Part shown: piece after piece, positions 57,101 through 64,000 of the stretch | Layout: every line of letters starts with the position of its first letter | How positions within the stretch are numbered: the first letter of the stretch is position 1 | DNA from: Candidatus Woesearchaeota archaeon | Lineage (GTDB): Archaea > Nanobdellota > Nanobdellia > Woesearchaeales > JAHWHD01 | DNA: 64,000 nucleotides | Assembly: GCA_019323515.1 (NCBI GenBank) | Contig: JAHWHG010000003.1 | Span: 102,629-166,628 of the forward strand | Direction of reading: 5' to 3' | The notes under the pieces: model-generated | The model's database searches: none | What the model saw: the letters and a program-made list of their open reading frames with translations, nothing else | What the model was told of the DNA's origin: nothing | Position numbers and translations under genes: made by a program

Positions 57101-60100
57101 CCTGCTGATACTAATTCGATAATCTTCCATATCTCTGAGACTGGGGCAGCATCAGATAGTATGGGTCTTGGAGAATCTACAATACCTTTGAATGAATGGA
57201 CTTTTGTTGCTGCAACCTATGATGGATCTCAAACTAAAATATTTGTCAATGGATATTTGGATAATTATACTAATTATAATGCAGGGGTATATGATTCAAG
57301 TGTTGAACTGGTGATAGGAGGAGCAAGTGCATGGGGTAATCAGAGACAGTACTTTGATGGTTCTATTGACGAAGTTGGAATATGGAACAGAAGTTTGTCA
57401 GCTGATGAAATCCTTGACCTCTACAAACGTGGAGTGCTGAATTTGAATATTTCAGCAAGAAGCTGTGATGATTCAGCTTGTGCAGGCGATTCTTATGATG
57501 TTGAATGCACTAACGCTTCATCCTGTAATCTTAGTACTTTAAGTAATTATCAATACTTCCAGTATAAGGTTAACTTTGAGACTGAAAATGTGAGCTACAC
57601 ACCTGAACTTCTAACTGATTCTGTATTGATAAGTTATGAAGAGTTTGTTGCTCCACCTGTATTGACCTTGAACACACCTGCTGATGGGAACAACTCATTT
57701 AATATGAGCGAATTAATCACTTTCAATTGTTCAGCCAATGGAACTGGCTTAGCTAATATCACCTTGTATCATACAATGAGTGGTACGTGGGAAGCAAATG
57801 GTACAACAATTGTCAGCGGAACTTATGGAAGCCTTCAAGTGACGAGAAACTTCACAGATTTCATTGGAGAAAACAGGTCTAAGGATACTACAATTATCTG
57901 GGGATGTCGGGCTTATGATTCATTAGGGCAGAGCAATTTAAGTTCTAATTATACTTTCTCTAACTGGGATTTAGGTTCATATTATAATACTTCATTAAAT
58001 GTTTATAATATATCGTTAGCAAAGAATGCAACTGGTGATTATGAGAACACTTCAGGTGATTATGTCTCAAGAGTGCATGATGCGGGTTTCTTTGCTAGCT
58101 GGTTGAACTTGACTTGGGATGAGGAGGATGGATATGGTGATGAACTGCCTAGTAATAATGAAATTGACAGGAATCTTGATATGAGCGGTAATACTTTGCT
58201 ATTGCATCTTAACAATGATACTGGCTATGATAATGCTACACATGCATATGACTTTAGTGGAAACGGGAATCATGGGTGGTTATATCGTGGAGTGAACTAT
58301 ACAGATGGTAAGTTTGGTCAGGCATTAGAAGATGTCGCTGTGGTGTTCAATGAGACAAATCTTGATTTCAATGAGGAAGGCCATACAATGATGGCTTGGG
58401 TCAAATTCAATAATTTGGACGATAATAATTTTATCTTTGTTGCGTATACTGGCGGTGCTATGGAAGATGATGAGTTTATATTCGGAGATGTTACTACTTG
58501 GACATCTTCGAATAATATGTATCTAGCTTTAGGTGCAGGTCCTCAAGGTGGATCAGGTAGTGTTGATAGCGGTTATACTCCAACAATAGGTGAATGGTTC
58601 CACACAGCTGTAACATGGACAAGATCAGAATCAAAGATATATATTAACGGTAAGCAGAGCGGAGGAACAGGAGATGGCCATCCTACAGGTGATATTAATG
58701 AAAGTAATCTGTACATACAGGTATTTGATTCAAAGGATATTGATGAAGTCGCATTCTTCAATAGAAGTTTGACTGCAGATGAGATTGCCGAAATCTATAA
58801 AAGAGGAGGTTTGACATTAAATGTAAGTGCGAGGACATGCGATGATCCTGCTTGTGCAGGTGATACTTATGGTGTTGAATGCACTAATAATTCTTACTGT
58901 GACCTAAGTTCGTTAACACCTAGGCGATACTTCCAGTATAAAGTTGACCTTGAGACTGATGATTCTGATTTCACCCCAGCTTTGACTGGTAACTCTGTGT
59001 TGATAAGTTATGAACTATCCCCAGCACCGATAGTAAGTAACCAAATAAACTATACAACAGACTATTTTACATGGACAATGCAAGCACAAACCGACAGAGA
59101 CGCAAACTGCACATTATGGGGCAACTTCTCAGGAACATGGGAAGCAAATGAAACAATAGAAGCAAGTGCGGGAACACCATTCAATTTCACAAGCATAGCA
59201 ATAGCAGAATCAGCAAAAACATATCTCTGGAATGTAAACTGCACAGATTCATCAGGAACAGGATGGGGAACAAACTATACATTCACAACAGGCGAAATAT
59301 TATATGCAAATTGTCCAGATTGGACTGGAAACTGGACAGTAAGTTCAAGTTATCTACTAAACACAAGCGTAGAATGTAACATAATAAACATAACAAACGC
59401 TGCAACACTAACAGCATACCAAACAGATATATTAATCCAAGCAAACCAATTGCACATCTCCAACGGAACAATGACACACAGAGATAACGCAGCATCGCAA
59501 TTATACATACTAAACATATCTGTAACTAACCTAACAATAGAATCAGTGTCAACAATAAACGTAAATTATAGAGGATATACTGGAGCAAATACAGGAAACG
59601 GGCCAGGGCATGGAGTGGATACAGGAGCTGACTATGACGGAGGATCAGGAGCCGGATATGGAGGATTAGGAGGATACTCAGGAGTAAACCCATCAGGAGC
59701 AACATATGGTTCAATGACAAACCCAATCCATATCGGATCAGGAGGGGGAGACTGCAACGGAGGAGACGGAGCAGGAGCAATTTTCATCAATGCCTCAACA
59801 ATAAACCTACAAGGAAGCATAACATCAAACGGAGAAGCAGGAGGAATAAATTGTGACGCAGGATACAATGATGGATCAGGAGGAGGATCAGGAGGAACAG
59901 TATCCATTACAACAGAAACAATGACTGGAGCAGGAAGTATATCAGCAAACGGAGGAAACGGAGCAGATGATTCAGCAGACGGAGGAGGAGGTGGAGGAGG
60001 AAGAATAGCAATCTATTATAATAGTATAGATGACTTCACAGGAAGTATAACAGCATATGGTGGTTGGGGATACCAATATGGAGGAGCAGGAACAATATAC

Positions 60101-63100
60101 CTAGACAACACAACAAACCATCAATTACTACTGGATAACAATGCACACAACGGAGCAGAAACCAGAACAGTAGAAGACCATGAAATAGAAATCGTACAAC
60201 TAAAAAACAATGCAAAACTAGGAGTAGGATCAGGACTAAGATTTGATACACCTAACTTAAATTACACATATGGGTCAGTATACAATAGAGGAATATTTAA
60301 TGCGTCAAATCTAATAAATGCTGATATTATCAATTTGACAATAGCAAACTATTGGGGAAACCTAACACTATTATCTGAGAGTTCTGCAATAAACATAAGC
60401 GAAGACTCCACATTATACCTATCAGGATCAGAAAACAATCATGTAAACCCTGACCTAGACCTGACAGTAAACAACGGAGGAACAATAACACACCAGGATA
60501 ACTCAGGGTCTAAAACATACTGGATAAACCTAAGCATAAACAAACTAACAATAAACACTGGAGGAGAAATAAACGTAAACTACAGAGGATACACTGGCTC
60601 TACAAACACAGGAAATGGGCTAGGACCAGGAGTGGACACAGGAGGAGACTATGACGGAGGTTCAGGAGCAGGACACGGAGGACAAGGAGGAAACGCAGGA
60701 GTAAATGTCGGAGGAAGCGCATATGGCTCATTATATGCCCCAACAACCTTAGGATCAGGAGGAGGAGATTGTCGAGGAGGAGATGGAGCAGGAGCAATAA
60801 TACTAAACATAACAACACTAACAGTAAATGGATCAATAACAGCAACAGGAGAAGTAGGAGGAATAAATTGTGATACAGCATATAACGATGGGTCAGGAGG
60901 AGGAGCAGGAGGAGCGATATGGATAACTGCAATTAACCTAACTGGAACAGGAAGCATAAGTGCAAATGGAGGAAACGGAGGAGATGACTCAGCTGACGGA
61001 GGAGGAGGAGCAGGAGGAAGAATAGCAATCTACACACAAAACAACACCTACACAGGAAGCATAAGTGCAAACGGAGGAACAGGGCCAGGAGCAGCAGCGG
61101 ATGGAGGGGCAGGAACGATTTATATACAAAAATGCCTACCAGGAATGAACTGCTACGGGGAAGAGAACCATGCCATAACTTCTAATGGAAGCATAATAAT
61201 AAAAACAAACTATGCACAGGACGAATCAATAAGCGTCAATAGAACAATAAACGAATACTGGACAGCAAACGACATGCTATTTGATGAAACAACAACAACA
61301 CAAACAACCATGACCTTGAACATAACAGGACTCAATGCAGACACAAACTATTACTCAGCAAACAACGGACAACCATCAATGCAAATACCGCATCCAACAG
61401 ACAGCAACGGAGACCTACAAGAAACAATAACAACAACACTGACAGGAACTCATGCAATAAACATAACAACACAAGAAATGTGGCTGCCAAACATAACTTT
61501 GATCATACCAATTGAAGATAATAACACAGTAGACTTATTGAATGATATAAACTTCACATGCAACATAACATCAGGATACTCAGCAACAAACATAACACTA
61601 TACCATGACATAAGCGGAACATTTAGTACAAATGGAACAAATACAGTAACAGGAATACAAAACCAAACAAGCTTTATCAGAAATCTTGAAGACTTTATAG
61701 GCAGCAATAAAATAAAAGACACAACCATAACATGGAATTGTTTGGGCTATGAAGACACAGGCAATTACGACTGGGGAGATAGTAATAGAACATTTTCAGG
61801 GTGGGATTTAGGAAGCTATGCAGCAATAGAATACAACATTACATCAATAATACTAGCAGAAAACGACACACTACAAGAAATAGAAAATAATGGAGCAAAC
61901 ACAACAGGGCTGGTAGGTTCCTGGAAACTAAACAATGACTCAATAGATTCATCAGAAGAAGGAAACGACATGACAGTAATAGGAACAATAACAAACACAA
62001 CAGGAAAACTAAACAATGCATACACATTTGACGGAGCAAGCGGATACCTACGAAGAGCAGTAGCAGATTATTCAAACACACAAACAGGAACAATAACAGC
62101 ATGGATAAAAACAGAAGATGATGGGACAGGAAATAACAAGATCCTATCATCTGCAGATGAAGCAACAGCAAACTTTTACTGGATGTTCTCAATATACAAT
62201 GGTGTACTGATGATATCAAAATCATCGGATGGGGGCATTTACACAAACGGAAGCACATTCATTGCTGACGGAGAATGGCACCATGTAACAGTAACATCAA
62301 ACGGCACAGAATTCTTCATGTACGTAGATGGAGATGCAGAAACATTATCAGAACAATCAGCAGGAGCAAATGATGGAGACTGGTTTGGAGACATACTATA
62401 CAGAGACAATTTGGTGATAGGAGCATTAAGAAGAACATCAGTTAGCAGTTACTTTGACGGATCAATAGACGAAGTGGTAATATGGAATAGAACCCTTTCA
62501 GCAGAAGAAGTATTAGACATCTACAACAAACAAAAAGGAACATACTCAGAAACAGGAACATACACTTCAAGAATCTTTAATGTAGGAGTGGATGCAAGCT
62601 GGAAAAACCTTACATGGGACGCAATAAACTATGGACAGGATTTACCAAACAATGCAGAAACAGAAACAGGAGCAGACATGACAAGCAACATAATACTCCT
62701 ACACTTCAACAATAACTCACTAGATAGTTCAGGACAAGGAAACCATGGAACAACAATAGGAGACATACAGAACATAAGCGGAATATTTAGCACAGCATAT
62801 GAATTCGACGGAGTAAACGATTATGTGACTCTAGGTGATGTAAATGCTATGGACACACCAAGTGCATTCACAACATCACTATGGTTTAAAAGATATAATG
62901 ATATGGATGATGCAACTGGTCATAGTGTTGAAAACGTATTGATTGCACAATCCTCAACTTCGACAAATGACAACTTTGAACTAGGAACTGATGGAACGTA
63001 CATTGATTTCTATATCGATGCGACAACTGACATAACTAGCTCATATGATGCAGGAATACAAGATGATACTTGGTATCACGTAGCATTAGTATATGATTCA

Positions 63101-63586
63101 AGCATAAGCACAGAACTAAAAATATACTTAAATGGAGAATTAGATTATTCATCAGGAACACCAAGCGGAGCATTAGCAACAAGTACTACTTCACCATTAA
63201 CAATAGGACTAGCAAGACCAGACAATGAGTTATACGGAGACTTCAACGGAACAATAGACGAATTAGCAATATGGACAAGAGCACTAACAGCAGATGAAGT
63301 ATTAGACTTATACAAAAGAGGAACAATGAGTCTAAATATTTCAGCAAGAAGCTGCATCACATCAGATTGCTCAGGAGCAACATATGACATAACATGCACA
63401 AACAACACTTACTGCGACTTAAACTCACTAACAAATAATCAATACATACAATACCAGGCAAACTTCTACACAGAAAATGTAAATTACACGCCAGAACTAC
63501 TAACACAATCAGTAACAATAGAATACGAACCAATACTAAACGTGTCACTAATAACACCAAAAAATGACAGCATAGACTTAACATAA
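18179..63586 (+). CDS. Giant multidomain surface protein (15,135 residues), reading frame ended by an in-frame TAA
   Basis: Probably a secreted or membrane-anchored adhesin of about 1.6 MDa. The basic N-terminus is followed by one hydrophobic segment (res. 20-38, ending GGITGLVVG). Then, in order: a soluble domain to about 300; a PKD-like strand region plus 21 DUF285 repeats; Ig-like modules; glycine-rich block I; LamG domains; a MopE-like metal-binding stretch; 18 more DUF285 repeats; two NosD beta-helices; a discoidin-like domain; FG-GAP propellers; LamG; a second propeller type; glycine-rich blocks II and III; more LamG. NxS/T sequons are very dense and each LamG is followed by a four-Cys module (SARSCDD..C....C....YCDL). 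No enzyme motif is seen. The start codon overlaps the HTH gene stop. The last codon before TAA falls mid-module and the frame goes on beyond it. Host contact or cell-cell adhesion is the likely role, by inference. Confidence 0.9.
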   Translation: MRAGSKSGKRSRVRVAADKGILPVLLVLFVLLASLFVQYGGITGLVVGNDSNLSEGSVFGTPVLVNETIIEFVNETISEMFDVVNDTTDDSVELIAVNESTEEDVDESEPVEVGPIDLGISLEQARTIVESKAENVRLSKIEKREERFDIDLEFAGEVPGLAKGSARIYGVDVERVENIKLVDKAKLGSVAEQFKTDVFAVNSLQVDNADIVLAKNTLGGVDSIYRCGFYDFNADECVLEWQDSGLLFEENETHVWFTVYGFSAYAGHGDDAEEIVEEEVVVDENVTENISESLIFGSTGGFFTTQENTNFNSTWNTSATSTGSTNSNQVGLPLTAAGNYDFTVQWGDGNSNHITSWNQAEVNHTYDSEGVYNISINGTIEGWRFNYGRDKLKIIEISQWGDLKLGNEGDYFYGCSNLNLTATDALNLDGTTDLSYAFQGCTNLGSTGNMSLWDTSNVIDMSYMFQTATTFNQDITTWDTSKVTNMETMFHYATSFNQPIGNWNTSSVTNMQFMLGSAESFNQPIGNWNTSSVTNMAFMLTRAYLFDQDIGSWDTSNVQSMYYMLSYAYVFNQDISGWDTSKVTDMNSMFRRAYVFDQPIGNWNTSSVIDMQYMFAEAYAFNQSLANWSTSKVADMNHMFYYSNAFSNNISTWDTSSVTDMSYMFYEGLFNQPIGNWNTSSVTTMKQMFFYADSFDQPIGNWNTSSLTTMENMFTGASSFNQPIGDWDTSGVTNMYSLFSGASSFNQDIGDWDTSGVATMESMFTQASSFNQDIGNWDTSNVTTMRNMFSGATSFNQPIGNWNTSKVTTMNSMFTSASSFNQSLANWSTSEVIQMTYMFMAATSFDNNISTWDTSSVSTMEYMFYSASSFNQDIGNWDTSNVASMRYMFSNAFMFNQNISAWDTSDVQRTDYMFYDASSFNQDIGDWDTSSVQYMNYMFYNATSFNQDIGLWNVSAVASMDNMFHNVTLSILNYDSLLNGWAALPTLQSSVTFDGGNSKYCAGESARNDTLIDVYSWTITDAGKECPEAPTISNQINYTINNLTWTFSAKSSGAGTCSLLGNWTGSWVANQTQNVNANEQFNYTPITFAVGAETHIWGINCSDYYDNTAYGTNYTFIVSDSDPIDPVVTLLLPEDGYTTDESSPVDVVFNCSATDNYNLENISLYITDSDNQSFGYNTSTAVAGTSNFANWTLSLVTGNYTWNCMATDEYGNTDWATVNWSVKVNYTEDTTPPTTTLLTPDNNYYNDTHDPADVLFNCSANDNYGLTNISLYITDSNNQSFGFNRSTNVTGASNHANWTLSLAYGNYTWNCLTFDTANLTDWDDNRTLSVNYTGPDLVAPTVSNQINFTTNNLTFIFSASSNEGGACTLWGNWSGSWAANQTKSVSANTQFNFTAITFYGDGSQWWWNVNCSDASSNIGWGNNESFTLVVWDYVTPTVEAVSPVSGHYNDTHDPALIYFTCNATDDTGLSSLTLYATDAGNLSWLPYDSTTVTGTENSTTWGRTFSYGDYAWGCLATDAFGNTNWTENRSLSVNYTTTLNITEEEILCGEVTAYEHIYVQLGGVLQICPFNGSAGTGYANITLDDGNFTVFAGGIVNATGRGAIGGTGTDQQNAEQGTNGETLAAGSTSTSANGGAGGGASREASYSAAGGSASYGGAAGTGSEAGTSTYGAAGSTYGAADSELIVLGSGGGGGAGDTAHDGGTGGGSLYVNVEQGYVEVFGEIEADGVAGEGDGSANCGASGAGSGGQIILRGENVNVSTGDIHAEGGDGGNCSDTTNACGSGGAGGGRILLIYQSWYNASLEYNVTGGAAGDAEGCDQSPGAGSEGTYIAVYEQVDLDAPTFNTITSTTEDNLTFTLGGKVNEDATCTLWGDWSGSWAPNETKPVTADASFTFTPVTFDSNIKFSWGINCSDDVNNIAWTANYTIHTLDTIDPVVTLNIPTNGNPNINLQTGISFNCSADDGNGSLHHIDLYHDINESFGLADSGYAYQLGQASELFTEYVSTYLGDQSFNDLFATWNCRVVDSYGNVGWASSNYTFSGWNLGTYGNTTINSTDLSIQLDANAAGVHENTTGEYVSKVFNASDRLNWQNISWTDSVDWDLGNITMYVRACDDAACAGDLYTVSCTENCSLLSLEDTYYIQYKAVFNTTDTSYTPKLYDVAINYVDAPLPNVSLMSPIDENHTVDLTDLITLQCNASSNYELRNITLYHNMGGSLQANGTNEVSGNINVTNFTINLSDFIGNAFKDTEVEWNCYALDANQDSNFADSNYVFSGWDFGTYENTSRYSSTIALNYNSSSQIPNSTGTYTSKVYDGRAYSTWNVSYTQSVNQNLANITFKVRTCREPCTTEPYQVSCITPYDCDISNHTNNRYFQYQVEFETESLTYTPSLYTSSVLITYEKSPTIEVGLASPSGDSVNLAPYILFECNATTGSLIANVTLYHNLNGTWAENGTVELNGTSNSTIFNRSIAEFIGENKFKDTTVTWNCLAWDTEGYNDWGDSNITFSGWDLGSYSNAERDASYVTRLSGAPGFYVSYGSYESQVYDAGSTMSFTNITWDETIPYGEQLEDDNAYDEHINMTGNVALWHFNGDTSDSSGFSNDGIIEGSISNSSGRFSGAYAFDGHSYVNVTDSDSLDTEEYTIAAWEYYTPASASVLNDNFDDESTSADWEMFSNNTITVTEEHGGVNFVVSPSTEPSFGEYRSNFYITDNFDFTVKFNMSNLTNVTWTNVSVMIQDLNGNYWKYSTNTYDLKHYSQATSDGLSGSGLIDLNNTNVTVRFVRSASTIAVYAKDNDTGSWDYIRTFSTSSVAPIYVSLYVESNGSSVGNVTFDEFAATAGEVVGKIVDKGAYEVAVSDALLISKVNETYLNYAKANSGWNFIAVTYDGTLRLHWNGDEYTSTTAVGTITNAEDLLIGQFFNGNIDEVVVWNRSLTDEELREVYKRGALNISALVKSCNDDACEGENYAVLCEYSTSCDLSALSSNRYFQYKMNFVTMNANYTPELLGSSVIISYEEAGPDTTAPAVTLVAPVDNNNTVNLESLISFSCNATDSDNNMANITLYHNMGGVMQANGTSSASGASGEASFTSLMSDFIGSKVFKDSTFTWGCLAMDSFGNAAFASENYSYSGWDFGTYENTSMNNTGDYIGLVGTNTTGTYESKVYAAEIGSRWINLSWDEGMGYGDEIDDGIFDTSNLQGYWKFNRDSTDSSGKGNDGINSGTITNITGKLNDAYQLDGSTGFVTVPYDESLNITGNLSISAWIKRDSIVQYKTVIAKMDNAAGDYRSFILAAIGDSGNKLSFYVSEDGTTNTRAFRDTATTIAIGSWHHIVGTFDASAQELHVYVNGKLDDGTLTGTVPSGIFPSTIDIHIGEESDGDYNWNGAVDEVAIWNRTLSAEEVLDLYKRGALNLNISARSCDDAACADDSYSLTCTNSSYCDLSSLNDNQYFQYKVNFETNNSDYTPELSAESVTIAYDFVYPNITAVYPNSTGGISYDPTEYIQVSIAEPENQTFNITYQNGSAVTIKWYENDVEQVESEGDDFYNWTGGYYTNGTYLILVNVSNDYGFSYQYWNMTVNNTIPPISVSNLLNFTTNNLSFTFSARSNKDANCTLWGNWSGSWAANETKLVTADVQFNFTTINFIGDGFYYMWNVNCSDDQEQIAWGNNETFKLAPCNDYDADGYGSPGNEACSGGATEDCNDSDAAVNPGATEICNLVDDDCANGVDDGLTCNCYEGQTQNCLLQSGVCEGSTSDCNASTGDFITCDTEIYTVYNAAYEETEVSCDALDNDCDTLTDEECASTVLVRPQDDNNSVALDSEIAFNCNATVINGSLQNISLYHDISETFVYGSGVSLSGSDNESDFGVNISDYIGDYQVKDTTITWNCLAYDTFNNSAWAANNFSFSGWDLGSYYNVTLNSTSIALIQNASGKYQNTSGYYKSKVYDLGADKQFVNMSWDEGMPYGDDLPNNGAVEDGADMSGNVLLMHFNNNSLDSSVFGYTGAVSGDVANVTGNFNGAYEFDGSGDFITIDDAPPLSAQNNEITISAWIKRNQDSTDDYGIILEKWQGGSTSSYFFAIRDSDDAIYFLLDATTNKDVASNVGITDDIWQHVVGRYNGTHMTLFLNGNEVATPVAQSGTVNDGTAKLQIGGQDGNADGLANFRFFNGTIDEVAIWNRTLSADEVLDLYKRGALNLNISARSCDDDACDVETYDVNCTNASYCDLSGLSDNRYFQYMVNFETDSVDYSPELNRDSVIINYQEPYMPPPPTNFTSYWNTSKNSGYTNNTQINLPLESTGTYDFTVYWGDGTSDEITSWDQAEVNHTYPSEGGYNVSIEGLLIGWKFGNLRDRLKLIDISEWGNMSLGNSGGYFYGASNLNISATDAPNLNETSNFSRMFYNADNLNTDLSSWDVSGVTDMSYMFYSAGIFNNDISAWDVSNVTKMHYMFSDADKFNHSLSAWDVSNVNNMSGMFSSTQIFNGDISGWNVSSVTDMSRMFQYAVLFNQDLVDWNVSNLVSVKEMFSDARAFNGNISTWDVSGLTRLYRMFYNAFDFNQSISDWDVSSVTSFESMFQSAYDFNQNISSWDVSSAQTMKNMFTNARTFNTYMGLWNTSNVISMYGMFNGAWDFNQDINDWDVLKVTTMQGMFWDAYDFNQNLTGWNTSSLTTTETMFYNANAFNGNISTWDTSNVTTMKTMFREADNFNQSLANWDTSKVQDMQYMFYGASSFNGDITTWNTSSLLYMDNMFYNADEFNQDIGDWDVSNVTYMQSVFYANDKFNQDIGDWDVSNVQYMTSMFYAATAFNQDISSWDVSNVVMMYQMFFDAISFDQDLGGWNVSAVTNLDYFLQGVTLSTANYDSLLIGWNNLPTLYNGISFDGGNSKYCAGQEARQNISSTYSWSFSDGGLDSSCSNVTYLKNYTTDYLTYTFSATYLNDGNCTLWGNWSGSWAANETKAVNAIEEFNFTPITFAQDGSAYVWNVNCSDNSEIIIWGSNETFAVLGTGPVNVDDCYTVSSPGSYNLITDITDSSTSNCIDIQSSDVIFDCLDNRIDGDDSATYGIRADGSYTNITIKNCHVSDWNTAGIRFNNVQRSSVEDCNLSSNPVYGVDFNSGGSNLVENTIVTGSASNGLRAAGSDHNRFIGCNISEPGSYGVTVALYGVNTTIQNCSIRDMNYGIFLYGDDVKIIHNVITNSSVSSIAFGSSVGDLIYDNLFNDTNYTAQLGTQNQTWNTSLTSGLNIIGGNYIGGNYWAFPNGSGYSETCDDFDADGICDDPFDVMYYDSCTPGVDCFRNIDHHPLKIFSYELSDCTIIGKSGSYNLTTDITGSSTSYCINISANDVILDCQGHTIDGDDSAQSAVYISRPTSQITNVTVKNCVLTDWYFYSIYVWNANRNIFENVNISSGTGYGIYTSGASNVTNSYIEDIGGIGISMTGGACFISNVSSSRNTAGIYMGVGARNTIIDSNLINNTQYDFYQYLNSETQCEQTITNVTGTGNKPIVFYNDTVTIEHWDNNVSEIILCNADDSVIDNVTLSSETIQTNMIALLMTDNTNISNLQTDYLEYGIYALASTNNIITNSSFENSVYGVYLQSSSDNEINDSYFINNTASLYTYTSQDNLIYNNFFNSSFNTYFVSSGGNNWNTTSASGTNIIGENNLGGNYWAKPDGSGYSQTCTDSGNDGFCDDPYDVLNDTNCTSGCSDDIDYLPLTELQGITANYTLFNGATTDFNNVPDIANVSNATLEDTRYGKIQWLDYVNASYADFDSFVIFANNSIYVNISALHSSFNSSAELTIYNVTAYDPFIMVDYNDDGVFEPCINCQEILIEGTNYTFNVTHFTNYTTQENTSLTIYDDSDLETVRNGTIVSFYANYSNSTGSINDTGVFCLYSIDLGGGYSTPVNMSYNLSSGLYENETFIENNGTFDWNVTCDGSIIGAPVLTASDTVVVEGPAEAGITLSLDPSNVNINTATTASGTITYDNFTGAAYAPFRMFLNESELINTSQGLRITLTPYYDDTLGYRCKVNVTDYANVTRNNVLIKLRGEELDRVCTNLVGNMEDSIVVTDSDGTVVTYLLDDLRENKKSNVALESNGAGCWATSQYNSNYACEFALDGDYRDASQQLWQTSGACADVWYNLTLNTSFPVDKIIYTNRQAAARFKSADIFFDGVYYTNMSWQDDYPPGILNLIDPVMVQNISFNFTEGYSGDTYCGAAEIEVFALHDNNTFLDDNDTIMWEVNITAGETQEFFIYYDDNANVVQNSNNDKFGISNTIKYLALASDSNYQMMMRVGEDGTYSMPILMYSFSTTNRGTAIEDFDNDGDYDMVGCYSGTNYCYFINQTNETYERVQVGSQISTTSWIADMASGDFNNDSNMDFIVGDGGADNLYLFLGDGKGGFTTSTITNDAPSTATRCKDAVDLNGDGNVDFIYGESAGGTISVYYGDGTGSFITPTMLFDTQGSTTDPYGCTIADFDGDGILDIITNGGSDGNGQFWKGTGLNSQFFYTGLVFDLPNHASYDNIDFDNDGDQDVVAVDYTGNDFYWLENDGAGGFTEHTVDIGYTCLGIATPYHEHLNTTSHLMEETPLMTDADGDYSYQLTAPNKGGLYPVKVNVSLGAFEDGSTANLEVGGLNFELTTVPSSVVQFENFTVVGTINKVNGSTVTPLSTDVTIKIEDVERAVVTSADTGDFNATIMNIGMLGNRTLTLEASYEGATGSETRTYLVTQPAGMGNYTGNYSELNFNSYRSGHDLNGDSYPEIVLGPGEHAAVLHYNESTQLYYEYWNTDDLNLDNVFVADVDNDSLGEIIVSSWDDTSGDNIKIYGWNGTNYTEVYRSERFEVANTEEIGVGDLDNDSVNEIVVGNSNGYIRVIGNNGTGYSVEYTSNDYGSYTREIAIGDVDMDGYMEVVATNEDQVWDVFGWDGTQYAHEYSSGDNNCYRGLSIGDSDNDGEPEILCGSHDGFLRVFDYAGGSWTLTYSSPDVGSLIIDVAIADFDNNGLNDIAFIQTDAWDGRGTINIYNYDTGSYALVDADYWLEPQYSIDYGDIDTDGRVEIITGATNNYDAWEFNGTHIERQEYLSISGTGGLQDLWMTGSWNSKIAQAAPYSTLEVSLGYGTKLNGSGVVVYDGYGDVACRGFSNHNGTIKCGLDVNYNYIMGNDTPIFQGELPKEIILEPNLNLTTGDRLGVGRNDVSVHLYDNETGELAVNALSDSGKAYLYIDTSKGYNVSVNKIDEMLMFERYYVQSNVNSGEVAVNANLRVNVTRDDAIVFEGMVTVRDHATGKLVCKGMTDRDGIAECLLDPTKSYDVTVNDDSTLVQTVSLPITVNISYEKNAPMEIYTTFTEYTNVDDDIEPEIVVVDYLGELHVLDYNLTTQNYTSTYSSGDFDALYVAVGDLDGNGRADIITSADGTNDDVRIYEYDGSTYQNTYDGDSLGVDTQEMVVADFDNDGTLEILATVGSGYVYIYSWDGTILTQEYMLGDIGYSVDDVAVADLDNDGNIEVVTFDTYGRCQIHEWNGKGYNYEYPTGDIGTGRSLAVGDGDNDGLPELYVGTDEGYIRAVEASGGSYTISYTSGDLGNDVEDFAVADLDLDGENELVAVFDDQTFGGEIKVYRYSGATYNEIDSRTYINNIRDVDIADYDLDGRLEIVTGRGDGRYQTWNFENDELVFDKTGSLDLGAGLFDIKVSGTWHSHIANEKDYRELISGIEGLNSSVVVYNSTGGIASYGFSNHLGAVYFGLNVNDNYTIGNSDATLTGASLPTSSNVSAVLNITTNDYTDAASDDYSVHVFDNSTGDFVVQALSKDSGNMYFSVKTSTGYNVQAKQTSTAKMFQNYNVLENLALPSNDTIEANLRVHGTDVNNNIKVYLYNTDVLVCEGTTGEVQYIDCVLDPTLTYDIVLNNDETTKTTNQGLPANVSLTSKRYSPLNFPTYTGYLDLDDDTDPEVVYVDAYSTLFIFDYNRTSREFIEVLNTGDVNFINNYFADVDNDGYAEVIVGSQNDYLRIYGWDGSSYVQEHQSASFGADMYDISAADVDNDGYVEILIVSQTDGAYVYGYDGADYSTEYSTGDLGGDGQGIGAADLDNDGVTEWFVSEDTGLLYVYGFDGATFVNEYVSFDLGATIRDLCTGDSDNDGEPEVIVTDGGSNTIHVFEYSNGGYRNVYNSSAFGTPVGCAIGDVDDDGDNEVFVPSVSNTQYMFEYNDSTTGYDEVATYSVSRDTRGVDISDFDYDGKTEVMLADDHGQPVYLEYRNGEFFVEKTLYDFGASFNDVFAVGQWNSKARFMYPYLTLNVSINGVQNGSAATVYGSDGDVACSGSSGVRRVVQCGLDLRDNYTVGGETVLGVDLPKEVVVNSSLNLTLKDYDGNLISGFVVDVYDSNTGEFLTQTYSVDGHSYAALNESTTYDLVPRRIGDTYHMIDYTNVSAAAVGSSHEMKANLKVQAYLNNGTHNSNMEDVLVTVYEYNTTVKACEGITNANGYIECLVDDAKTYDVTVANSDGTRRQNIAVPSSTNVTFKRWAKANYLTWNNYTDVDGDKNFEVVFADYLGNVNVIEYNADTNTWTEDAYVSADINPTEVALCDMDGDGLAEVIAASQNDDFRIFEYDSGSWVQKYDHGSFGQGDTRHVGCADLDNDDQNEMLIGTQNGYLFLLDWDGIQMNLTWHSRDWGTWTRGIAIGDVDDDGTNEYIMTNDDGYVLIWGWNGYGYVREWTSDDTGVNREVTIADADNDNVPDIIFTNTNDSISIIKYDGSSYVGNWTLESIGGDGRRSLVADVDSDGTNELIFSNSVDINISVWNASSNTYEEEAVISSLNPRGLGVSDIDYDSEAELVIGTSDGYINVYQYNRTDGQYYLNYTSSTDFGDSIEGISISGGLLHTDGFTRGYRELTVEWFTDYGFNVSDQATGSYMCRYEDRNPYTNKSYCALDVDNDYYVQTEILLSAVNGEDLPKTVSESDIDEEEPASNESGPDNQSIELLGEIEFNCSASDNNNLASAELYADFNGTWSLIDEGEMSGTEYSVVFIINLSDYLGDFVKDTTYTWGCAFYDLNSNVNRTDNYTFGGFDLGSYYNASLNDTGNYIGLSSNATGHHENLSGEYYSDVFDIGRIVKFNNLTWDEGLAYGDDLPNNGVVENGANMSGNVGLWHFNENAVDSSGNGNHGTVVGDVTNVTGKFSGAYDFNGINQAVNITTDPSFEFGTGNFAISLWAKFREKGTAQGLISYGDRSDGAGWTLYHLNTDSKIYFAVIDAEIDVVVSSTTQALNDEEWYHIVISIDKSGNQVLYLNGHQEDSDSVTAIDNTDTNDFDNLEIGRYWYGGYLNYLNGTMDEVVLFNRTLSADEVLDLYKRGALNLNISARSCDDISCDTETFDVTCTNASYCALGPLIYNQYFQYKVNFESENVYYTPELETNSVLMGYEDTSLVVGLTEPVDNNNSVDLLEEITFECNASGSNLANLTLYHNMNGTWLPNGTETISGNNDSIVLVRNFSTAIGNYTFKDTTITWNCFGFDVYGNSDWADANYTFSGWEIGTLENLTINNSGLYLHLEPNATGQYPNSSGAFISRIYDASMEARWENITWDESLPYGDGLPDNGGTDSGANMTNNIGLWHFNGASADTSGYGIDAVAVNNPTSISQGKFSGAYNYTTGNDYMNLNALTPYLPSATPFTLSAWAKLDDASSEDQYIFSANAAGTGTTNYILIGSKATTREFQIYGSTACNPGTFTFTPGVWAHVVVVINQSNNRAYAYVNGEYLGDCAYLNIPSNARISLAQEFDSATVSNEWGGPIDEVAVWNRTLSEDEILYLYHRGALELDVSVRTCNDSLCDGESYDFTCPESNFCDLYWVNDNQYFQYKIDFETNDSDYSPELLAESISFSFTEAVPPELHMTHVHPDGGLEVDQYEMFNFTVNVSCTDAADCKNIEVTLDPSKPETSWNYTYFNGIMYDVEVARDGGYIGVGTVTGPITAIVVKTDVNGVEEWNYTVGNFTGAVDIVQVDDGYVFAGTADLGDSILVSKVNTTGGHMWNKTLNSTVYPEIALALTESSDNGIIVTGQNYTSATTTDTFIFKLNSTGALEWSVGYNFTNYEELNSIIETDGGLIGTGSYNVSGDTDVLVVKFNATGAEMWNMTYDFGGHNYGTEIVEDEENYVVAGQGNETALIFKINGTGAELWNRSYGLGLGEIFYGINELNDDGYAAAGVAYLTEPDMWLVRTDSAGVGHWNKTLGSLLYDDYAYAIAITNDSGFVISGEIDDAYGGIVRYDPDYKGIVSTTEGALPFYTNSSSNPVTINLNASQSELVTFWVNATGSLNQSYEMFAYANLTLNESISNSSEKVNISISSEDATLVFTEEIYYFDVSRSFNAVTIPIWNNNYGTVNASANVTARSDESIPSNFMGSGTFDIPHIIYSNETFNLTLGLNLPNVTGQYYSFDIALQDYNTEEVYDTARVIVSLPDSSSYSFNVTPASVALTIDDINDADAICDNSTRTITIFNTGSETIDDLSIADGGDFDIYLYPNLQDFTLPAGANISFVMRAILNESYPSGDAHINVTGAGQLQIVNISYTAPGGDWVDPSTDVAGTFSASATSFICVNAPVYSVKLDFPVNPNFGTIVDVEYRGFFDDVCGSMQPHDTEFKLNGVTFAYINDDVPLGVVSFHIDPDIVPIYQNNILTVSSGDYQSGGHFCANADNTLILRMGVGAVPGTYCDFSCNASSSNEEDFTDGIDNDCDGKIDCYDNDACGDSYCTPYNYWMCSLPENCTDGYDNNGNGLVDCQDILTCCEDSACKGVDPACRIPYPFCPDFFGQWIVNSQKTLLDNKICHTVNVTSGGELIMNSYIAGERTLVLETENLFVEAGGEISTDARGHINSTGPGKGGDDLAGSGGAEGGGYGGRGGNQTNYGGDIYGDAFMPYELNGPGALGSGGGNVDPYSVGGYGGGSMLINVHQYANIDGNISARGGDGEYTYGLASGWCGGGGSGGSVFLNVTNLSGSGVISAVGGRGPNTAWVFAGAGGGGRVAVHYNWSNFTGSLNADDGNLYYAGERGTALFYDKDDNELIIVEGFEFANQTNAYTNQTNNWSSVLIKDGGVGRFWENTTVNAVNFSIEPAGILDATGRGYNYTQLIKGFGYSRLYANGAGGGGGSYAGHTDQTNSSYYAPGGQPYGDLFTPLDYGSTGGNGSISESRSSAGGAGGGLVYILADTIVVNGTIQSKGDPGVHLYGLNGGWEGGGGSGGSILLNATNVTGSGNITVAGGQGAATTWISGGGGSGGRLAIYAESNTFSGLINITGVTSWANDRKADDGTYFVCDTFSGVTCPGSSENGTRVVTSLSSNVTLGLNRTITSGWDYTFMSWNDSCTNSSVLATYNVSGLLGTTYYDVYDNGDLNTTVQSDADGNVQFAIILSSEHNITLIESGDTDAPTVTLISPTNDSIDLTDLITFTVNATNMQLSNVTLYHDLSGAFAENGTNILTGIENSSTFTVNIADFIGVNKFKDTTVTWNAYVCDFSGNCGWDGENETFSGWDLGSYENTTLSVTNISLTPNATGQYENTTGTYTSRIYDAGLTVNLLNMTWDEALPYEDNLPDNGAVEDSANMSGNVLLMHLDEESGTVAYDASGSSNDGVLQGALYTDAKFGNGVTVDTYSGVSIADADLLDVTDEFTISAWAKPEGIPTDFGQNYESLEDVLEFWTTTGGKSTAQAHEGDYSLLIPQADPAIFEYNGTLIKNAVTTIDMWLYVPYSASLNRRIYIYDTAPSNYAVITFAQGTLNTFNGAIYVPVGPYNQNAWNHIILEGKPGTKTIGITINANSYPTAVSRNILAEGTYMNKLQWVAETFDEYIDEFKFYSGATTNIVQKGQGYGMGVGYYDGSYFASSVIGNNSLKQNVSSEYNLITMSYDGTTQRLYVNGELKQSQETSAPNINVRNLTIGTYFNGTIDEVSIWNRTLSDNEIFDLYKRGALKLNISTRSCDDAACVGDTYDLTCTDASYCDLRSLANEQYFQYKVNFETELTNYTPELLTNSILVSYEDAPPGITLVSPTNDSIDLTQALTLTLNATNTELSNVTLYHTLSGAFAENGTNTWTGAENSTTFTVNIADFIGVNKFKDTTITWNAYACDSGGVCGWADSNETFSGWNLGSYNKTELNDTSIHLTSNDTEQELPANSTSDGYIDMTGNVLLLHLNNDSTYGENDTYVHDFSGFENNGVGLNFDLDEVTTEGKLNKGFLFDGANDYINITSTTGDELNPSSQVTLMAWIKRKRTSTTGSVDFIIGRMISSTTRTYYLGFENDYLQMEVSENGQTTDREYDETNVKIQDTDWHHVVGTFDGATIKLYIDGQDKTANTPIGSAIAIHQNPADVYIGSLTGGLLFNGTLDEIAIFNRSLTAAEIADIYNRTKGEYIPSGSYESRIYDAGFEAVWKNVTWDNNTAENTLLNISLRSCSTSNCEGEAYDLTCTDSSYCDVSSLTNSQYIQYKINFHTEDTEITPELLTESVIISYEEYTDVTDPVVTLLSPTNDSINFTELITFTVNATNYQLANVTLYHDLSGTFAENGTNTWSGIENETTFTVNISDFIGVNRFKDTTIVWNAYACDAFGYCGWASENQTFSGWDLGSYNKSSLNATSLSLTDNDSEQELPNNLANDGYVNMNGNILLSHYNNNSLDNSGLGNNGIVVGDVINITGKLISAYQLDGDGDYVNYTDLEIADSLSELTVSAWIKFANSAQIATRAIITKDHIGGARGWTLQTAAESTLSFFASTDGSSLFGRYSAQTFTLDNQWHHVVAVYGGSYPDIYIDGELDNGATSGTSGSPLVNTANSLLVGITDDGTRDFNGSIDEVAIWNRSLTAIEIANIYNRQKGQYIDKASYESNIFGSGFTASWLNLTWDEALPYGDDLPDNNGVETGADMTSNVLLMHFNGDTVDTSGESNEGTIAGTVSSTTGKFSTAYDFDGTSGYVTIADDASLDTNFGSGFTITSWIYPESYPTGASGDYTNSIVGKWNNTNSQRSYILTLGASTPADTNSIIFHISETGAASDSMGLGESTIPLNEWTFVAATYDGSQTKIFVNGYLDNYTNYNAGVYDSSVELVIGGASAWGNQRQYFDGSIDEVGIWNRSLSADEILDLYKRGVLNLNISARSCDDSACAGDSYDVECTNASSCNLSTLSNYQYFQYKVNFETENVSYTPELLTDSVLISYEEFVAPPVLTLNTPADGNNSFNMSELITFNCSANGTGLANITLYHTMSGTWEANGTTIVSGTYGSLQVTRNFTDFIGENRSKDTTIIWGCRAYDSLGQSNLSSNYTFSNWDLGSYYNTSLNVYNISLAKNATGDYENTSGDYVSRVHDAGFFASWLNLTWDEEDGYGDELPSNNEIDRNLDMSGNTLLLHLNNDTGYDNATHAYDFSGNGNHGWLYRGVNYTDGKFGQALEDVAVVFNETNLDFNEEGHTMMAWVKFNNLDDNNFIFVAYTGGAMEDDEFIFGDVTTWTSSNNMYLALGAGPQGGSGSVDSGYTPTIGEWFHTAVTWTRSESKIYINGKQSGGTGDGHPTGDINESNLYIQVFDSKDIDEVAFFNRSLTADEIAEIYKRGGLTLNVSARTCDDPACAGDTYGVECTNNSYCDLSSLTPRRYFQYKVDLETDDSDFTPALTGNSVLISYELSPAPIVSNQINYTTDYFTWTMQAQTDRDANCTLWGNFSGTWEANETIEASAGTPFNFTSIAIAESAKTYLWNVNCTDSSGTGWGTNYTFTTGEILYANCPDWTGNWTVSSSYLLNTSVECNIINITNAATLTAYQTDILIQANQLHISNGTMTHRDNAASQLYILNISVTNLTIESVSTINVNYRGYTGANTGNGPGHGVDTGADYDGGSGAGYGGLGGYSGVNPSGATYGSMTNPIHIGSGGGDCNGGDGAGAIFINASTINLQGSITSNGEAGGINCDAGYNDGSGGGSGGTVSITTETMTGAGSISANGGNGADDSADGGGGGGGRIAIYYNSIDDFTGSITAYGGWGYQYGGAGTIYLDNTTNHQLLLDNNAHNGAETRTVEDHEIEIVQLKNNAKLGVGSGLRFDTPNLNYTYGSVYNRGIFNASNLINADIINLTIANYWGNLTLLSESSAINISEDSTLYLSGSENNHVNPDLDLTVNNGGTITHQDNSGSKTYWINLSINKLTINTGGEINVNYRGYTGSTNTGNGLGPGVDTGGDYDGGSGAGHGGQGGNAGVNVGGSAYGSLYAPTTLGSGGGDCRGGDGAGAIILNITTLTVNGSITATGEVGGINCDTAYNDGSGGGAGGAIWITAINLTGTGSISANGGNGGDDSADGGGGAGGRIAIYTQNNTYTGSISANGGTGPGAAADGGAGTIYIQKCLPGMNCYGEENHAITSNGSIIIKTNYAQDESISVNRTINEYWTANDMLFDETTTTQTTMTLNITGLNADTNYYSANNGQPSMQIPHPTDSNGDLQETITTTLTGTHAINITTQEMWLPNITLIIPIEDNNTVDLLNDINFTCNITSGYSATNITLYHDISGTFSTNGTNTVTGIQNQTSFIRNLEDFIGSNKIKDTTITWNCLGYEDTGNYDWGDSNRTFSGWDLGSYAAIEYNITSIILAENDTLQEIENNGANTTGLVGSWKLNNDSIDSSEEGNDMTVIGTITNTTGKLNNAYTFDGASGYLRRAVADYSNTQTGTITAWIKTEDDGTGNNKILSSADEATANFYWMFSIYNGVLMISKSSDGGIYTNGSTFIADGEWHHVTVTSNGTEFFMYVDGDAETLSEQSAGANDGDWFGDILYRDNLVIGALRRTSVSSYFDGSIDEVVIWNRTLSAEEVLDIYNKQKGTYSETGTYTSRIFNVGVDASWKNLTWDAINYGQDLPNNAETETGADMTSNIILLHFNNNSLDSSGQGNHGTTIGDIQNISGIFSTAYEFDGVNDYVTLGDVNAMDTPSAFTTSLWFKRYNDMDDATGHSVENVLIAQSSTSTNDNFELGTDGTYIDFYIDATTDITSSYDAGIQDDTWYHVALVYDSSISTELKIYLNGELDYSSGTPSGALATSTTSPLTIGLARPDNELYGDFNGTIDELAIWTRALTADEVLDLYKRGTMSLNISARSCITSDCSGATYDITCTNNTYCDLNSLTNNQYIQYQANFYTENVNYTPELLTQSVTIEYEPILNVSLITPKNDSIDLT
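18236..18292 (+). other. Signal/anchor segment of the giant protein
   Basis: Residues 20-38 ([19 protein letters not shown]) are hydrophobic after an Arg/Lys-rich stretch, so the remainder is outside the cell. No clear signal peptidase site is seen, and it may stay as an N-terminal anchor. The ITGLVVG directly after it resembles a motif I have the impression is common in exported proteins of DPANN archaea (unverified). Confidence 0.75.
19105..21240 (+). repeat. DUF285/BspA-type repeat array 1 (21 units of 25 residues)
   Basis: A PKD-like strand region ([18 protein letters not shown]) precedes 21 units of 75 nt from about 19470 to 21060, each W-[DN]-[TV]-S-x-V-x-x-M-x-x-M-F plus FNQ-[DP]-I-G. 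Only one unit deviates in length (72 nt). It ends with a cap, [11 protein letters not shown]. This repeat is known from surface proteins of bacteria such as Mycoplasma and gut species. Confidence 0.93.
21270..22790 (+). other. Ig-like and TNNLTFxFSA modules
   Basis: Two module types alternate. One is an Ig-like domain ([12 protein letters not shown]...[17 protein letters not shown]...YTWNCMATD). The other is about 75 residues with [10 protein letters not shown]...[14 protein letters not shown]...WNVNCSD. The second type also appears near 23700, 28920, 32910 and 59030. Both have paired Cys and many NxS/T sequons. Confidence 0.8.
22955..23600 (+). repeat. Glycine-rich block I
   Basis: About 215 residues dominated by Gly, Ala, Ser and Thr, with runs such as [10 protein letters not shown], and repeated strand-like [15 protein letters not shown] and [14 protein letters not shown]. 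Looks like beta strands carrying long glycine loops. Confidence 0.85.
25900..28400 (+). other. LamG domains 1 and 2
   Basis: LamG 1 (25900-26995) starts [20 protein letters not shown] and ends [17 protein letters not shown]; it is split by an inserted domain at about 26125-26695. LamG 2 is 27735-28375. Each is followed by the four-Cys module and a YFQYKxNFET strand. Concanavalin-like folds of this kind often bind sugars and calcium. Confidence 0.85.
29185..29580 (+). other. MopE-like metal-binding motif stretch 1
   Basis: [32 protein letters not shown] and [17 protein letters not shown] are the Asp-rich calcium-binding motifs typical of large surface proteins of myxobacteria and related deltaproteobacteria. 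Confidence 0.85.
30075..30735 (+). other. LamG domain 3
   Basis: [18 protein letters not shown] through [19 protein letters not shown]. Codon choice shifts to A-ending codons from about 30250 to 30750, unlike the flanks. Confidence 0.85.
30970..32860 (+). repeat. DUF285/BspA-type repeat array 2 (18 units)
   Basis: Same plan as array 1, including the PKD-like lead-in ([18 protein letters not shown]) and the [11 protein letters not shown] cap; 18 units of 75 nt from 31385 to about 32660, mostly with DVS where array 1 has DTS. The two arrays arose by duplication and then diverged. Confidence 0.93.
33170..35290 (+). other. Two NosD-type right-handed beta-helices
   Basis: Each begins C-T..SGSYNL.TDIT.SSTS.CI.I...DVI.DC....IDGDDSA and continues as short-turn repeats ([28 protein letters not shown]). 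Each ends with a GGNYWA...GSGYS.TC.D cap (33890 and 35120). Such helices often bind or cleave polysaccharide. Confidence 0.85.
36395..37850 (+). other. Discoidin-like domain and first FG-GAP region
   Basis: [20 protein letters not shown] through [23 protein letters not shown] (36395-36800) resembles an F5/8 type C sugar-binding domain. From about 37070, [27 protein letters not shown] and [12 protein letters not shown] are FG-GAP/VCBS calcium-binding blades. Confidence 0.75.
38330..45000 (+). repeat. Four tandem ~1.78-kb units: FG-GAP propeller plus beta-sandwich
   Basis: Units begin near 38335, 40135, 41910 and 43685. Each has a seven-bladed FG-GAP propeller of about 355 residues (blades with DxDNDG.xEI) and a linker of about 235 residues with DVxVxVYDxxTG-type strands (carboxypeptidase regulatory-like). 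The fourth is cut short after the propeller. FG-GAP propellers are found in integrins and adhesins. Confidence 0.88.
45505..47535 (+). other. LamG domains 4 and 5
   Basis: LamG 4 is 45505-46165 ([19 protein letters not shown] to [15 protein letters not shown]), LamG 5 46890-47535 ([19 protein letters not shown] to [15 protein letters not shown]). Domain 4 has A-ending codons from about 45690 to 46170. Confidence 0.85.
47860..48900 (+). other. Second propeller type (delta-60-like repeats)
   Basis: Six or so blades of about 50 residues, each with DGGYIxVGT...xVVKTDxNGxExW (for example [33 protein letters not shown]). It is a different propeller family from the FG-GAP units and is followed by Ig-like domains to about 50200. 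Confidence 0.7.
50215..50475 (+). other. MopE-like metal-binding motif stretch 2
   Basis: [20 protein letters not shown] and [18 protein letters not shown] repeat the DGxDNDxDGxxDC calcium-binding motif. Confidence 0.85.
50560..51990 (+). repeat. Glycine-rich block II (two copies)
   Basis: Two related halves, about 50640-51170 and 51400-51930, each with a [21 protein letters not shown] start, glycine runs ([20 protein letters not shown]) and a [11 protein letters not shown] or [11 protein letters not shown] end. Confidence 0.85.
52840..53945 (+). other. LamG domain 6 with inserted domain
   Basis: Starts [20 protein letters not shown] and ends [19 protein letters not shown] domain of about 180 residues (53100-53635) is inserted after [10 protein letters not shown], at the same point as in LamG 1. 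The insert uses A-ending codons. Confidence 0.8.
54560..57440 (+). other. LamG domains 7, 8 and 9
   Basis: 54560-55255 ([17 protein letters not shown] to [15 protein letters not shown]), 55980-56630 ([19 protein letters not shown] to [15 protein letters not shown]) and 56755-57435 ([19 protein letters not shown] to [15 protein letters not shown]). All keep the [10 protein letters not shown] or [10 protein letters not shown] strand. Confidence 0.85.
58170..58820 (+). other. LamG domain 10
   Basis: [20 protein letters not shown] to [17 protein letters not shown], followed by the four-Cys module (CDDPAC...C....YCDL). Confidence 0.85.
59290..61115 (+). repeat. Glycine-rich block III (two ~1.02-kb copies)
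   Basis: Copies offset by about 1,017 nt ([13 protein letters not shown] at 59560 and the same motif at 60570). Both contain DGGSGAGxGGxGG, [16 protein letters not shown] and [18 protein letters not shown]. Similarity is high at protein level; codons are nearly all A-ending. Confidence 0.88.
61900..63330 (+). other. LamG domains 11 and 12
   Basis: 61900-62530 ([19 protein letters not shown] to [15 protein letters not shown]) and 62665-63330 ([19 protein letters not shown] to [15 protein letters not shown]). Followed by a four-Cys module and then the truncated Ig-like module with the stop codon. Confidence 0.85.
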
Positions 63587-64000
63587 ATAATAAACTTTAC
63601 AATAAACGCAACAAGCAATTCACTAACAAATGTTACATTATATCACGATTTAAGCGGAACATTTGCAGACAATGGTACTAATACTTGGAGTGGTACAGAG
63701 AATTCGACAACATTTACAGTTAATGTTACTGACTTTATTGGTGTGAACTGGTTTAAGGATACAACAGTCACATGGAATGCTTATGTGTGTGATGCTAGCG
63801 GTAATTGTGCTTGGGCTAATGAGAATGAGACGTTTAGTGGATGGGACTTAGGAAGTTATTATAATGTTACTTTGAATAGCACTTCAATTGCTTTAATACA
63901 GAACGCTAGCGGTTTGTATGAGAATACTAGTGGGTATTATGAATCAAGAGTTTATGATTCTGGATTTACTTCTAGATGGTTGAATTTGACTTGGGATGAG
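63587..64000 (+). CDS. Continuation of the giant reading frame after the stop, open to window end
   Basis: In the same frame as the giant gene, directly after TAA, the translation continues [59 protein letters not shown] and on to [10 protein letters not shown] without a further stop. These are the expected next parts of the Ig-like and linker modules (compare 54190-54560 and 55600-55930). There is no new start codon or ribosome binding site at the break. It is therefore either the separated downstream part of a gene broken by one nonsense change, or part of one intact gene if the stop is a sequence error. Confidence 0.8.
   Translation, partial: MINFTINATSNSLTNVTLYHDLSGTFADNGTNTWSGTENSTTFTVNVTDFIGVNWFKDTTVTWNAYVCDASGNCAWANENETFSGWDLGSYYNVTLNSTSIALIQNASGLYENTSGYYESRVYDSGFTSRWLNLTWDE

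Noticed and set aside
60600..60957. Minus-strand Leu-rich or Pro-rich reading frames over glycine-rich block III (and similar ones at 59526-59907 and 50228-50516)
   Set aside because: They are antisense shadows of Gly codons; composition follows from the repeat DNA and there are no promoters or ribosome binding sites.
63584..63586. Recoding of the stop as selenocysteine or pyrrolysine
   Set aside because: The codon is TAA; known archaeal recoding uses TGA (Sec) or TAG (Pyl), and the residue expected here is D, E or Q.

Overview
The window is AT-rich chromosomal DNA of an archaeon, most likely a DPANN lineage of the Woesearchaeota/Pacearchaeota/Nanoarchaeota kind. The support is the gene set: archaeal signal recognition particle RNA, archaeal DnaG, RIO1 kinase next to a Pno1-type KH protein and both topoisomerase VI subunits, an archaeal/eukaryotic-type TrpRS, a presenilin-like protease, tRNAs with bulge-helix-bulge introns, and TATA boxes about 25-27 nt before start codons (leaderless transcripts). 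The exact lineage is an inference.

Positions 1-11.9 kb hold housekeeping genes on both strands: the 3' part of leuS, SRP RNA (minus), a degenerate metallo-beta-lactamase-fold protein, an MFS permease and a presenilin-like protease (minus), trpS, a small Lys-rich membrane protein, a PRPP synthetase with a one-base-overlapping small gene (minus), a HerA-type ATPase (minus), a membrane-anchored parvulin fused to a thioredoxin-like domain, and dnaG (minus). From 11.9 to 12.57 kb no convincing long gene is seen. That gap holds a probable structured RNA, two hairpins each followed by a perfect Shine-Dalgarno copy, and a pair of palindromic operators.

Positions 12.57-16.9 kb carry the rio1 / KH / top6B / top6A cluster. 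Then come tRNA-Arg(UCU) with two introns and tRNA-Cys(GCA) with three introns (D-loop, anticodon loop, T-loop). From 17.37 to 17.70 kb there are ten copies of a 15-bp palindrome (ACTTACAWTGTAAGT). Next is a small protein made of two copies of one helix-turn-helix module, whose stop codon overlaps (ATGA) the start of the last gene. Two more copies of the palindrome lie just before the rio1 promoter, so the small protein may regulate itself, the giant gene and the rio1 cluster.

From 18.18 kb to the end of the window everything is one gene. It encodes a 15,135-residue secreted or membrane-anchored surface protein with one N-terminal hydrophobic segment. Behind that are two DUF285/BspA-type 25-residue repeat arrays, Ig-like modules, three glycine-rich blocks, about twelve LamG (concanavalin-like) domains, MopE-type calcium-binding motifs, NosD-type beta-helices, a discoidin-like domain, four tandem ~1.78-kb FG-GAP propeller units and a second type of propeller. 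It is rich in N-glycosylation sequons and paired cysteines. An in-frame TAA at 63584 ends the reading frame in the middle of a repeat module, yet the same frame continues with matching module sequence to the window edge, so the intact gene was or is longer. Codon choice switches in blocks along the gene, suggesting domain shuffling. The most striking candidate system is this operator array, duplicated-HTH regulator and giant adhesin unit.
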